Shown here: positions 1 through 7,925 of the stretch, in pieces | Layout: each line of letters starts with the position of its first letter | Position numbering within the stretch: the stretch's first letter is position 1 | NCBI RefSeq assembly: GCF_049059935.1 | Contig: NZ_JBMGQR010000006.1 | Span: 1 to 64,000, forward strand | DNA length: 64,000 nt | Direction of reading: 5' to 3' | Source of the DNA: JAURVT01 sp049059935 | Lineage (GTDB): Bacteria > Actinomycetota > Actinomycetes > Propionibacteriales > Nocardioidaceae | Notes under the pieces: generated by a model | Database searches by the model: none | Seen by the model: only the letters and a program-made list of their open reading frames with translations | What the model was told of the DNA's origin: nothing | Program-made: the position numbers and the translations under genes

Positions 1-1
1 C

Positions 2-133
2 TCGGAGACCGGCGCCACGACCGCTACGCTCTCCCCCATCGAGGGCCTCACCGACGACACCGCGGACGAGACGTACCTGACCCTCATGCAGCAGAACCTC
101 GCCGCCATCCAGAAGGCCAACCGTTGTTCATGA
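2..133 (+). CDS. znuA: Zinc/metal ABC transporter substrate-binding protein, C-terminal fragment
   Basis: Only the last 43 codons are in the window; the reading frame is open from base 2 to a TGA at 131-133. The residues ETGATTATLSPIEGLT followed by YLTLMQQNLAAI are typical of the C-terminus of ZnuA-type periplasmic/lipoprotein metal receptors, where the conserved SPIEG segment precedes a final helix. The role is inferred from this tail and from the downstream znuC-znuB-zur genes in the same direction. The N-terminal signal, metal-binding histidines and promoter lie outside the window. Confidence 0.85.
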   Translation, partial: SETGATTATLSPIEGLTDDTADETYLTLMQQNLAAIQKANRCS

Positions 134-143
134 GCACCCGACC

Positions 144-929
144 GTGACCGCCACCGCGGCACCGCCCGTCCAGCTGACCGACGTCACGGTCCAGCTCGGC
201 GGGCGTCCGGTCGTCCAGGGGGTCGACCTCACGGTCGACGCCGGCGAGTTCGTCGCCCTGCTCGGTACCAACGGCTCGGGCAAGAGCACCCTGATGCGCG
301 CCGCCGTCGGCCTCCTGCCGCTCGCCGGCGGCAGCGCCCGGCTGTTCGGCGCGCCGGTCGACCGGTTCCGCGAGTGGGCACGTCTCGGCTACGTGCCGCA
401 ACGCTCCACCGCCGTCTCCGGCGTGCCCTCGACGGTCGGCGAGGTCGCGCTCAGCGGGACCCTGTCGCGACGCCGCGTCGTCGGCCTCCCCCGTCGCGCC
501 GACCGTCGCGCCGCCATGGAGGCCCTGGAGCGCGTCGGCCTGGTCGACCGCGCCCGCGACGCCGTCACCGAGCTGTCCGGCGGCCAGCAGCAGCGCGTGA
601 TGATCGCGCGGGCGCTCGCCGGACGCTGCGACCTGCTCGTCATGGACGAGCCCACCGCCGGAGTCGACCAGGAGAGCCAGGTCGTCCTCGCCGACCTGTT
701 CCGCGGCCTGGTCGGCGAGGGACGCTCGGTGTGGCTCGTCGCGCACGAGCTCGGCCCCCTCGCCGCGCTGGTCGACCGCGCGGTCGTGCTGCGGGACGGC
801 CGCGTCGTCCACGACGGCGCCTACACGCCGGTCTTCGGCGAGCCCCACGCGCACGACCACCCGCACGGCGAGGAGCCCGTCCGCCCGACGGGCGTCGCGC
901 CGCACGGCGCCTGGGGGTCGACCGGCTGA
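144..929 (+). CDS. znuC: Zinc ABC transporter ATP-binding protein
   Basis: A 261-residue ABC ATPase that powers metal uptake with the adjacent permease. Walker A GTNGSGKST is at residues 41-49, the LSGGQ signature at 144-148, Walker B LLVMDEP at 164-170 and the switch histidine at 201. The C-terminal tail holds HAHDHPHGEE (about 235-244), a plausible metal-binding patch seen in zinc and manganese transporters. The start is GTG at 144, 10 bp after the znuA stop; an ATG at 129 runs into a stop at once. It overlaps znuB by one base (TGATG). Metal identity is inferred from the Zur-like gene in the operon; manganese or iron cannot be excluded from sequence alone. Confidence 0.9.
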   Translation: MTATAAPPVQLTDVTVQLGGRPVVQGVDLTVDAGEFVALLGTNGSGKSTLMRAAVGLLPLAGGSARLFGAPVDRFREWARLGYVPQRSTAVSGVPSTVGEVALSGTLSRRRVVGLPRRADRRAAMEALERVGLVDRARDAVTELSGGQQQRVMIARALAGRCDLLVMDEPTAGVDQESQVVLADLFRGLVGEGRSVWLVAHELGPLAALVDRAVVLRDGRVVHDGAYTPVFGEPHAHDHPHGEEPVRPTGVAPHGAWGSTG

Positions 930-1804
930 TGCTCGAGCTGCTCGACTACGACTTCATGCGACGCGCGCTCGTCGCGGCCGTCCTCACCGGCCTCACCGCA
1001 CCCGCCATCGGCACCTACCTGGTGCAGCGGCGCCTCGCGCTCCTCGGCGACGGCATCGGCCACATCGCGCTGACGGGGGTCGCGCTCGGCCTGCTCACCG
1101 GGTGGGCCCCGATCCTCACCGCCGTGATCGTCGCGGCGCTCGGTGCGATCGTCATCGAGCTGCTCCGCGTGCACGGCCGCACCAGCGGCGACGTCGCCCT
1201 GGCGCTGCTGTTCTACGGCGGCATCGCCGGCGGCGTGCTGCTCACCAACCTCGCGGGCGGCTCGGCGGCCACGCTCAACAACTACCTCTTCGGCGCCATC
1301 ACCACGGTCTCGGACGGCGACCTGCGTCTGGTCGCCGGCCTGACGGTCCTCGTGCTGGTCCTGGCGGTCGGGCTCGCTCCGCAGCTGTTCGCGGTGTGCC
1401 AGGACGAGGAGCACGCCCGCGTCAGCGGCGTGCCCGTCCGCTTCTACGGCCTGCTCATCGCCGTCCTGTCGGCCGTCACGGTCACCGTCGCCATGCGCAC
1501 GGTCGGCCTGCTGCTCGTGTCGGCACTGATGGTGGTGCCCGTGGCGACGGCCCAGCAGCTCACGCGCAGCTTCCGGGTGACGTTCGGCCTGGCCATGGCC
1601 ATCGGCACGGTCGCGGCCGTCTCGGGGGTGACCACCAGCTTCTACGCCGACACCCAGCCGGGCCCGACGATCGTCGTCCTGGCGCTGGCGGCCTTCGCGG
1701 TCACCGCGCCGGTGGGTGCGGTCCTGCACGCCCGACGACGACGCCCGCGCGGCGGGACGGCCGCTCCCGACCCGGGGGTCGTGGACAGTACCGTGGTGCC
1801 ATGA
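929..1804 (+). CDS. znuB: Zinc ABC transporter permease (ABC-3 family)
   Basis: Integral membrane permease of 291 residues, the usual length of ABC-3 metal permeases. Hydrophobic segments run from about residue 10 to 280. The motif LALLGDGIGHIALTGVALG near the N-terminus and RTVGLLLVSALMVVPVATA in the second half are characteristic of ZnuB/TroC proteins. The start ATG at 929 overlaps the znuC stop by one base and the stop overlaps the regulator start as ATGA, so the genes are translationally coupled. It should form the membrane channel for ZnuC and the upstream receptor. Confidence 0.9.
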   Translation: MLELLDYDFMRRALVAAVLTGLTAPAIGTYLVQRRLALLGDGIGHIALTGVALGLLTGWAPILTAVIVAALGAIVIELLRVHGRTSGDVALALLFYGGIAGGVLLTNLAGGSAATLNNYLFGAITTVSDGDLRLVAGLTVLVLVLAVGLAPQLFAVCQDEEHARVSGVPVRFYGLLIAVLSAVTVTVAMRTVGLLLVSALMVVPVATAQQLTRSFRVTFGLAMAIGTVAAVSGVTTSFYADTQPGPTIVVLALAAFAVTAPVGAVLHARRRRPRGGTAAPDPGVVDSTVVP

Positions 1805-2196
1805 CGTCGTCCACGCCCGTGCGCACCACACGTCAGCGCCGCGCCGTCTCGGCGATCCTGGCCGACCTCGACGCGTTCGCGAGCGCCCAGGACATCCACG
1901 AGCGGCTGCGCAGCAACGGCGACGCCGTCGGCCTGTCGACGGTCTACCGCAACCTGCAGGCCCTGTCCGACGCCGGCGAGGTCGACGCGATCCGCGGCGA
2001 CGACGGCGAGGTGCTCTACCGACGCTGCAGCTCGGGGCACCACCACCACCTCGTGTGCCGCACCTGCGGCCGCACCGTGGAGGTCGAGGGGCCCACGGTC
2101 GAGTCCTGGGCCGACCGCACCGCGCGCGAGCACGGCTTCGTCGACGTCGAGCACACGCTCGAGATCTTCGGCACCTGCGGCTCCTGTGCGGGCTGA
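1801..2196 (+). CDS. zur: Fur-family metal regulator, probably Zur
   Basis: A 131-residue Fur-family repressor. The N-terminal winged helix contains GLSTVYRNLQALSDAGEV (about 44-61). The metal region has HHHH at 80-83, C86-R-T-C89 and C126-G-S-C129, the two CxxC pairs of the structural zinc site. Its position as the last gene of a zinc transporter operon, with a 4-bp ATGA overlap with the permease, makes the zinc sensor Zur the best assignment, as in other actinomycetes. Autoregulation is expected, but the operon promoter and any Zur box lie upstream of the window. Confidence 0.85.
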   Translation: MTSSTPVRTTRQRRAVSAILADLDAFASAQDIHERLRSNGDAVGLSTVYRNLQALSDAGEVDAIRGDDGEVLYRRCSSGHHHHLVCRTCGRTVEVEGPTVESWADRTAREHGFVDVEHTLEIFGTCGSCAG

Positions 2197-3091
2197 GGCC
2201 CCCACGCGCCTCCGGCGCCTGACGGCCGAGGAGTGGCAGCCGCTGCGCGACGCCCACCGCCGCCGCGCCGAGCGGTGGACGCTCCCCCACCTGGAGCGAC
2301 GCCGTCGACGCGAGCCGCACCCGGTGCTGGACTTCGTCTTCGAGTACTACCCCTACGAGCCCGCCAAGCTGGCCCGCTGGCACCCGGGCGTGGACGCCGC
2401 GCTCACCGGCCCCGGCTCCGAGGAGTACCTCGCGCTCGCCGCCTACCGCGCCGACGGCGACGCGGTGACGGTCGACCTCGACCGCCTCGAGCGGCGGCGC
2501 GAGGGCCTGGTCTGGGCGCGCGACCTGATGGTGCGCACCGCGTCGCGTCCGGCCCGCACCGACTGCTTCGGGCTGCACGAGTGGGCCATGGTGCACCGCG
2601 CCGGCGCGGACGGACGACGGCACGCGTCGGTCGACCTGCGCCTGGGCCAGGACGGCACCGACGCCGTCACCGAGGCCCACCAGGTCCGGTGCACGCACGT
2701 CGACGCGTTCCGGTTCTTCACCGACACCGGACGCCCGCTCAACACCCTGCAGCCCACGCGCGAGACCCAGCCCGCGATGGAGCAGCCCGGTTGCCTGCAC
2801 GCCAACATGGACTTGTACCGGTACGCGGCCAAGCTCGCGCCGTTCGGCGACTCCGCGCTGCTGCTGGACACGTTCGAGCTGGCCGTCGAGATCCGCGAGG
2901 CCGACATGCGCGCCTCCCCCTACGACCTCGCCGCCTGGGGCTACGAGCCCGTGCGGATCGAGACGCCCGCCGGCAAGGCCGAGTACGTGCGCGCCCAACG
3001 GGCGTTCGCCGAGCGCGCCGCGGTGCTGAGAGAACGCCTGATCGCCGACCACGACCGGGTCCTCGCGACCCTGACCACGGAGGACCGATGA
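2186..3091 (+). CDS. Conserved actinobacterial protein of the family often labelled 3-methyladenine DNA glycosylase
   Basis: 301 residues, starting at a GTG that overlaps the regulator by 11 bp. I recognise the family pattern (LTAEEWQPLRDAHRRR near the N-terminus, then HPVLDFVFEYYPYEPAKLARWHPG) from actinomycete proteins commonly labelled 3-methyladenine DNA glycosylase, but I see no helix-hairpin-helix glycosylase motif, so the enzymatic label is not supported by the sequence. Aromatic and histidine residues are frequent (DCFGLHEWAMVH, CTHVDAFRFFTD). It may be cotranscribed with the zinc operon and overlaps the next gene by ATGA. Function unknown. Confidence 0.7.
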   Translation: MRAEAPTRLRRLTAEEWQPLRDAHRRRAERWTLPHLERRRRREPHPVLDFVFEYYPYEPAKLARWHPGVDAALTGPGSEEYLALAAYRADGDAVTVDLDRLERRREGLVWARDLMVRTASRPARTDCFGLHEWAMVHRAGADGRRHASVDLRLGQDGTDAVTEAHQVRCTHVDAFRFFTDTGRPLNTLQPTRETQPAMEQPGCLHANMDLYRYAAKLAPFGDSALLLDTFELAVEIREADMRASPYDLAAWGYEPVRIETPAGKAEYVRAQRAFAERAAVLRERLIADHDRVLATLTTEDR

Positions 3092-3678
3092 GCACCCGCA
3101 CCCGATGGACCGTCACCGCGACCCTGGCGGTGACGGCCCTGCTCGCCGGGTGCGGCGGGACGTCGCCCGACACCGCGGTGCCCGCCACCGGCCGCGCGCT
3201 CACCGCCGCGGTGATCGACGACATCGGCAACGAGCCCACGGCGGCCGGCACCTCGAAGGAGACCGACGACCTCGGTCGCGACGCCGTCACGGCCGACGTC
3301 CGCTTCGGCCGCGGCGCGCGTCCGTACACGATCTCGGTGCTCGTGGCGCCCGAGGACCAGGCGCCGCAGGACGCCTGCGGCACCGCACCCGACGGCTGCG
3401 ACCGCATCAGCCTCCCCGGCGGTGACCCGGCCACGCTGGCGTGGAACGAGCTCGACCCCGACAAGGACCCGGGCAGCGTCACCATCACCACGGTGCGCGA
3501 CGGATCGGTGGTCGTGGTCCGCTACCGCGGCACCGCCCTGCGCCGCGACCCCCGCAGCCGCGGCGCGATGCCCGTCCGGTTCGAGCCGCTCGCCGACCTC
3601 GCCGCCGATCCCACCATCGCCGTGGAGACCACCCAGCGTCGGGTCGACCAGGGCGACAAGCTCAGCGTGTGGGAGTAG
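3088..3678 (+). CDS. Small secreted lipoprotein of unknown function
   Basis: 196 residues. A type II signal peptide is clear: basic N-terminus, hydrophobic core and lipobox L19-A20-G21-C22 followed by GG. The mature part is hydrophilic, has two cysteines close together (DACGTAPDGCDR) that could form a disulfide, and alternating beta-like segments (TISVLVAP, SVTITTVRDGSVVVVRYRG). It overlaps the upstream gene by 4 bp, and its 3' end overlaps the convergent citramalate synthase gene by 17 bp. I do not recognise a named domain. Confidence 0.75.
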   Translation: MSTRTRWTVTATLAVTALLAGCGGTSPDTAVPATGRALTAAVIDDIGNEPTAAGTSKETDDLGRDAVTADVRFGRGARPYTISVLVAPEDQAPQDACGTAPDGCDRISLPGGDPATLAWNELDPDKDPGSVTITTVRDGSVVVVRYRGTALRRDPRSRGAMPVRFEPLADLAADPTIAVETTQRRVDQGDKLSVWE

Positions 3679-5272
3679 CCGCCGCCACGTCGTGACGGCG
3701 CAGGCCGTAGGTGACGGCGTCGAGGAGCGCCTCCCAGGAGGCCTCGACGATGTTGTGGCCCACGCCGACCGTGACCCAGGAGTCGACGCCGTCGGTGGTC
3801 TGGATCAGCACCCGGATGACGGCGTCGGTGCCGTGCCCCTGGTCGAGGATCCGCACGCGGTAGTCGATCAGGTGGAAGCTGCTGACGGCCGGCCACGCCT
3901 GCTCGATCGCCTGGCGCAGCGCGTGGTCGAGCGCGTTGACGGGCCCGTTGCCCTCGCCGGTGACGACGATCCGACGACCGCCGGCACGCAGCTTGACCGT
4001 CGCCTCCGACAGCGCTTCCTCGCCCGCGACGCTGCCGGACTCGGTGATGACGCGCCACGACTCGACGTCGAAGAACGCGGGTCGACCGCCCTCCATCTCC
4101 TCGGCGAGCAGCAGCTCGAACGACGCGTCGGCGGCCTCGAAGGTGTAGCCCGCCTGCTCCATGTCCTTGACCCGGTCGGTGACGCGCGCGAGGCGCTCGC
4201 CGTCGCCGCTGAGGTCGTAGCCGAGCTCCTTGCCCTTGAGCTCGATCGTCGCGCGACCGGCCATCTCCGAGACGAGCAGCCGCATGTCGTTGCCGACACG
4301 CTCGGGGTCGACGTGCTGGTACAGGTCGGGGTCGACGCGGATCGCGCTCGCGTGCAGGCCCGCCTTGTGCGCGAAGGCCGAGACGCCGGTGTAGGGCTGG
4401 CGCGCGGCCGGCGGGTAGTTGGTGGTCTCGGCGACGGCGTGCGCGATGCGGCTCGCCTCGCGCAGGGCGCCCGCGGGGAGCACCGGTCGTCCGAGCTTGA
4501 GCTCGATGTTGGCCACGACGCTGATCAGGTCGGCGTTGCCGGTGCGCTCGCCGTAGCCGTTGATGCAGCCCTGCACGTGGGTCGCGCCGGCCTCGACGGC
4601 CGCGATGCTGTTGGCCACCGCGCACCCGGTGTCGTTGTGGGCGTGGATGCCCAGGCGCGCACCCGTCGCGTCGACGACGTCGGCGACGATCTCGCCCACC
4701 CACCGCGGCAGCATGCCGCCGTTGGTGTCGCACAGGACCACGACGTCGGCGCCGGCGTCGGCCGCGGTGCGGACCACCTCGAGCGCGTAGTCGCGGTTGG
4801 CCCGGTAGCCGTCGAAGAAGTGCTCGCAGTCGAGGAAGACGCGCTGGCCGTTCTCGCGCAGGTGGGCCACCGTGTCGCGGACCATCGCGAGGTTCTCCTC
4901 GAGCGTCGTGCGCAGCGCCAGCTCGACGTGCCGGTCGTGGCTCTTGGCCACGAGCGTGACGACGCCCGCCCCGCTGTCGCGCAGGGCGGCGACGAGCGGG
5001 TCGTCGGCCGCGGCGACGCCGGCCCGACGCGTCGCGCCGAACGCGGCCAGCGTCGCGTGCTCGAGGGTCAGCTCGGTGCGGGCCCGGGCGAAGAACTCGG
5101 TGTCCTTGGGGTTCGACCCCGGCCAGCCGCCCTCGATGAAGCCGACGCCGAGGTCGTCCAGGTGCCGCGAGATGTGCAGCTTGTCGATCACCGAGAGGTT
5201 CAGACCCTCCTGCTGCGCACCGTCGCGCAGGGTGGTGTCGTACACGTGGAAGTCGTCGGCGGGAGCGTTCAC
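3662..5272 (-). CDS. cimA: (R)-citramalate synthase
   Basis: 536 residues. It condenses pyruvate with acetyl-CoA to citramalate, the first step of threonine-independent isoleucine synthesis. The N-terminal DRE-TIM barrel opens with VYDTTLRDGAQQEG (about 10-23); the metal-site motif HAHND is followed by GATHVQGCINGYGERTGNADL-type residues shared with isopropylmalate synthases. The C-terminal third carries the LeuA-type allosteric domain (VRILDQGHGTDAVIRVLIQT). GTG start at 5272 with GAGG 7 bases upstream. An attenuator lies between leader peptide and gene. Length and the N-terminal motif favour citramalate over 2-isopropylmalate or homocitrate synthase; substrate choice is a family inference. 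Confidence 0.88.
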   Translation of the reverse strand: MNAPADDFHVYDTTLRDGAQQEGLNLSVIDKLHISRHLDDLGVGFIEGGWPGSNPKDTEFFARARTELTLEHATLAAFGATRRAGVAAADDPLVAALRDSGAGVVTLVAKSHDRHVELALRTTLEENLAMVRDTVAHLRENGQRVFLDCEHFFDGYRANRDYALEVVRTAADAGADVVVLCDTNGGMLPRWVGEIVADVVDATGARLGIHAHNDTGCAVANSIAAVEAGATHVQGCINGYGERTGNADLISVVANIELKLGRPVLPAGALREASRIAHAVAETTNYPPAARQPYTGVSAFAHKAGLHASAIRVDPDLYQHVDPERVGNDMRLLVSEMAGRATIELKGKELGYDLSGDGERLARVTDRVKDMEQAGYTFEAADASFELLLAEEMEGGRPAFFDVESWRVITESGSVAGEEALSEATVKLRAGGRRIVVTGEGNGPVNALDHALRQAIEQAWPAVSSFHLIDYRVRILDQGHGTDAVIRVLIQTTDGVDSWVTVGVGHNIVEASWEALLDAVTYGLRRHDVAAATPTR

Positions 5273-5304
5273 GTCAGGTCCTCGGGTGGGGCGTGGGTGG
5301 GCAC

Positions 5305-5331
5305 AAAAAAACCCCTCGTGGGTACGAGAGG
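5305..5331 (-). terminator. Attenuator terminator in the cimA leader
   Basis: On the minus strand an 8-bp stem (CCTCTCGT / ACGAGGGG, one U-G pair) closes a 4-base loop and is followed directly by seven T (bases 5311-5305). It lies 33 bases upstream of the cimA start and 24 bases after the leader-peptide stop, so it can only act on transcripts entering cimA. T-tailed hairpins are rare in this GC-rich window; the only other clear one precedes ilvB. Confidence 0.85.
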
Positions 5332-5354
5332 TCGCGCGTCCGGCTCGGCAGGAG

Positions 5355-5396
5355 CTAGACGCGCCGCGTAATCAGGACGGCCGCGGGGGTGTGCAC
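5355..5396 (-). CDS. Branched-chain amino acid leader peptide of cimA
   Basis: A 13-codon ORF, GTG to TAG, encoding MHTPAAVLITRRV. The run A-V-L-I-T holds a valine, a leucine and an isoleucine codon together. No Shine-Dalgarno is visible; instead TATGCT (minus strand, 5409-5404) sits with its last base seven before a start site at the GTG, so the leader is probably a leaderless mRNA. It is followed by the T-tailed hairpin at 5305-5331. Ribosome stalling at V-L-I codons is the expected sensor, as in ilvB and leuA leaders of other actinomycetes. Too short for homology proof; the evidence is position, composition and hairpin. Confidence 0.75.
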   Translation of the reverse strand: MHTPAAVLITRRV

Positions 5397-5403
5397 AGGG
5401 CGA

Positions 5404-5412
5404 GCATAGACT
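5404..5412. promoter_or_regulatory. Overlapping divergent -10 elements for the cimA leader and the CurA-type gene
   Basis: On the minus strand TATGCT (5409-5404) lies six bases before the leader GTG. On the plus strand TAGACT (5407-5412) lies eight bases before the reductase ATG at 5421. Both match TANNNT and they overlap by three bases, so polymerase should bind for only one direction at a time. Predicted transcripts on both sides are leaderless or nearly so. Confidence 0.55.
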
Positions 5413-5420
5413 GCCCGTCT

Positions 5421-6476
5421 ATGCCTGTCAGCACCCCTGAGACCCAGACCCGTGTCCTGCTCGCCGAGCGTCCCGTCGGCGAGCCCACCCCCGAGAGCTT
5501 CCGCGTCGAGGCCGTCCCGGTGCCCGCGCCGGCGGACGGCCAGGTGCTCCTGCGCACGATCTGGCTGTCGCTCGACCCCTACATGCGCGGCCGGATGAGC
5601 GCCGCCAAGTCGTACGCCGCACCGGTCGAGGTCGGCGACGTGATGGAGGGCGGCACGGTCTGCGAGGTCGTCGCCTCGAACAGCCCCGACCGCTCCGTCG
5701 GCGACGTCGTGCTGGCCTACACCGGCTGGCAGGAGTACGCGGTGGCACCCGCCCGCGCCACCCGTCGCCTCGACCCGTCCGCCGCGCCGATCTCGACGGC
5801 GCTGGGCGTCCTGGGGATGCCCGGCTTCACCGCCTACGCGGGCCTGCTCAAGATCGGCCACCCGCAGCCGGGCGAGACCGTCGTCGTGGCCGCCGCGGCC
5901 GGGCCCGTCGGGTCGGCCGTGGGCCAGATCGCGAAGATCGCCGGCGCCCGCGCCGTCGGCATCGCCGGCGGCCCCGAGAAGTGCGCCTACGTGGTGGACG
6001 AGCTCGGCTTCGACGCCTGCCTCGACCACCGCGAGCCCGACCTCGCGGGGCGGCTGGCGGCGGCCGCACCCGACGGCATCGACGTCTACTTCGAGAACGT
6101 CGGCGGCGCCGTGCTCGAGGCCGTCGTCCCGCTGCTCAACACGTACGCCCGCGTGCCGGTGTGCGGCCTGGTGTCGCAGTACAACGCGACCTCGGCGCCG
6201 CAGGGCCCCGACCGCGCCCCGGCGCTCATGTCGGCGATCCTCACCAAGAGCCTGACGGTGCGCGGCTTCATCCAGACCGAGTTCGTCAAGGACCACCAGG
6301 CCGACTTCCAGAGCGACATGGCCACCTGGGTGGCCGACGGCCGGGTCAAGCACCGCGAGGACGTCGCCGACGGCATCGAGTCGGCGCCCGAGGCGTTCAT
6401 CGGCATGCTGCGCGGCCGCAACCACGGCAAGCAGCTCGTCCGGGTCGGCGCCGACCCCACCGCCGACGGTGCCTGA
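5421..6476 (+). CDS. NADP-dependent oxidoreductase, CurA-like MDR family
   Basis: 351 residues, the usual size of the zinc-free medium-chain reductases related to CurA and prostaglandin/leukotriene reductases. The early motif TIWLSLDPYMRGRM and central GMPGFTAYAGL are diagnostic. The nucleotide-binding region is AAAAGPVGSAVGQIAK, with the later segment DVYFENVGG typical of this branch. No zinc-binding cysteines are seen. Predicted role: NADPH-dependent reduction of an alkenal or enone double bond in the cytoplasm. It is divergent from the cimA leader and the next gene overlaps its end. Confidence 0.85.
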   Translation: MPVSTPETQTRVLLAERPVGEPTPESFRVEAVPVPAPADGQVLLRTIWLSLDPYMRGRMSAAKSYAAPVEVGDVMEGGTVCEVVASNSPDRSVGDVVLAYTGWQEYAVAPARATRRLDPSAAPISTALGVLGMPGFTAYAGLLKIGHPQPGETVVVAAAAGPVGSAVGQIAKIAGARAVGIAGGPEKCAYVVDELGFDACLDHREPDLAGRLAAAAPDGIDVYFENVGGAVLEAVVPLLNTYARVPVCGLVSQYNATSAPQGPDRAPALMSAILTKSLTVRGFIQTEFVKDHQADFQSDMATWVADGRVKHREDVADGIESAPEAFIGMLRGRNHGKQLVRVGADPTADGA

Positions 6477-7176
6477 CGCCGGGCCGGTGCCCGTGCCGCG
6501 CCTCGTGCAGGCGTGGTTCCAGGTGGCGGTCGCCGCGCTCCGCGACGGGGACGACGTGCCCGACGTCGGGCTGCCACCCGCTCCCCCGGCCCTGCTGCTG
6601 GCCCGCGGCTCGGCGCCGGCGAGCGTCGAGCGGCTCGACGCGCTCGACGCGTACCTGCTCGTGCGGGCCGAGTCCGGCCCCGGCGCCGACGCGCTCGCCG
6701 CCAACCAGGACGCGCTCGAGCGGGCCCGCACCCTGGCCCGCGAGCGCGACGGGGTGGTGGTCGACCTCGGGGTGCCGCGCGTCGTCGAGCCCGGGGCGCG
6801 CACCGGCCGGGCGGCCAGCGACTGGTTCGTCTTCGCCCACGACGAGGACGCCGTGATCGACACCTGGGGGCTGGACCGCTTCGGGCTCCCCGAGCTGCAC
6901 TGCGACCAGTCCGACGACGCGCGGCTGCCGATGTACGACGCGGTGCTCGTGGGCGTCGCCCAGCGCCTCGTCGAGGAGTGGCCCGGCCAGGACCCGGTGG
7001 GCCCGGCGACCATCACCCTGCGCGACGTCGCCCGCGGCTACGGCGACGCGTCGGCCGGCGGCGACGACCCGACGCTCGACCGCGGCGTCGACGTCACGCT
7101 CGTGCACGACGCCGTCGAACGCCGCCTCGTGGTGACGCTGCACGACGACCCCGCCACCGCCCTCTTCGCCCCCTGA
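6469..7176 (+). CDS. Protein of unknown function downstream of the CurA-type reductase
   Basis: 235 residues from GTG 6469, overlapping the reductase gene by 8 bp and therefore probably cotranslated. Strongly acidic and without a signal peptide or membrane segment. A segment near residues 110-145 (SDWFVFAHDEDAVIDTWG, then LPELHC) looks like a conserved core, and the C-terminus has alternating beta-like residues (DVTLVHDA, RRLVVTLHDDP). I do not recognise a family. It ends four bases before the convergent SDR gene. Confidence 0.6.
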   Translation: MPDAGPVPVPRLVQAWFQVAVAALRDGDDVPDVGLPPAPPALLLARGSAPASVERLDALDAYLLVRAESGPGADALAANQDALERARTLARERDGVVVDLGVPRVVEPGARTGRAASDWFVFAHDEDAVIDTWGLDRFGLPELHCDQSDDARLPMYDAVLVGVAQRLVEEWPGQDPVGPATITLRDVARGYGDASAGGDDPTLDRGVDVTLVHDAVERRLVVTLHDDPATALFAP

Positions 7177-7180
7177 GCGC

Positions 7181-7924
7181 TCAGAGCCCGCCCGCGACGC
7201 GGATCGTCGCGCCGGTGACGTAGGACGCGTCGGGCCCGAGGAGCCAGGCGACGGCGGGAGCGATCTCGTCGGGCTCACCGACCCGTCCGAGCGGGACCCG
7301 GTCGACGACGCGCTCGAGCCGCCCGGGGTCGCCCGCGGCGGCGTGGATGTCGGTGCGGACCAGCCCGGGCGCGACGGCGTTGACCCGCACGCCCTGCCCG
7401 GCCAGCTCCTTGGACAGGCCCACCGTCATCGCGTCCACCCCGGCCTTGGCCGCGGCGTAGTGCACGTACTCGTGCGGCGAGCCCAGCGTCGCGGCGGCGG
7501 ACGAGACCGTCACGATCGCACCGCCGGAGCCGCCGCGGTCGAGCGACATCACCTGTGCCGCACGGCGTGCGCAGAGCAGCGCGCCGACGAGGTTGACGTC
7601 GACCACCCGGCGCACCACCTCGACCGGGGTGTCGGCGAGGTCGCCGAGGTGGGCGGTGAGGCCCGCGCTCGACACCAGGCCCGTGACGACGCCGAGCTCG
7701 GCGGCGGCGTCGAACAGCCGGTCGACGTCGCCGTCGTCGCGGACGTCGCCGGCGACCGCGGTGGCGCGTGCACCGGCCGCCCGGGCGGCGTCGACCACGG
7801 TCGCGGCCGCCTCGTGGTCGCCGAGGTAGCCGACCACGACGTCGTGCCCATGCGCGGCGAGATGGAGGGCGGTCGCGGCGCCGATGCCGCGACCACCCCC
7901 GGTGACGACGGTGAGCGGGCGGAC
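7181..7924 (-). CDS. Short-chain dehydrogenase/reductase, start codon unresolved
   Basis: Classical SDR by motifs: TGGGRGIG cofactor loop (7903-7880), NVDVxxx-equivalent VNLVGALLCARRA, catalytic YxxxK as YAAAK, and a C-terminal ASYVTGATIRVAGG. The Rossmann start VVTGGGRGIG is in frame, but no ATG, GTG, TTG or CTG precedes it: the codons before it are TCT-GAG-GTC-CGC-CCG-CTC-ACC, overlapping the ilvE stop. The first usable GTG (7837) would delete the cofactor loop. I give the extent from the GTC at 7924, where homologues would begin with VRPLTVVTGG. Non-canonical initiation, translational coupling with ilvE, or a mutated or misread start codon are possible. Confidence 0.7.
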   Translation of the reverse strand, partial: VRPLTVVTGGGRGIGAATALHLAAHGHDVVVGYLGDHEAAATVVDAARAAGARATAVAGDVRDDGDVDRLFDAAAELGVVTGLVSSAGLTAHLGDLADTPVEVVRRVVDVNLVGALLCARRAAQVMSLDRGGSGGAIVTVSSAAATLGSPHEYVHYAAAKAGVDAMTVGLSKELAGQGVRVNAVAPGLVRTDIHAAAGDPGRLERVVDRVPLGRVGEPDEIAPAVAWLLGPDASYVTGATIRVAGGL

Positions 7925-7925
7925 C

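Noticed and set aside
80..905. Minus-strand open frame opposite znuC
   Set aside because: Complement of a well-supported ABC ATPase gene; composition typical of shadows.
2186..3091. Function as a 3-methyladenine DNA glycosylase
   Set aside because: The name is common for this family, but no helix-hairpin-helix or AlkA/MPG catalytic motif can be seen, so I did not assign the activity.
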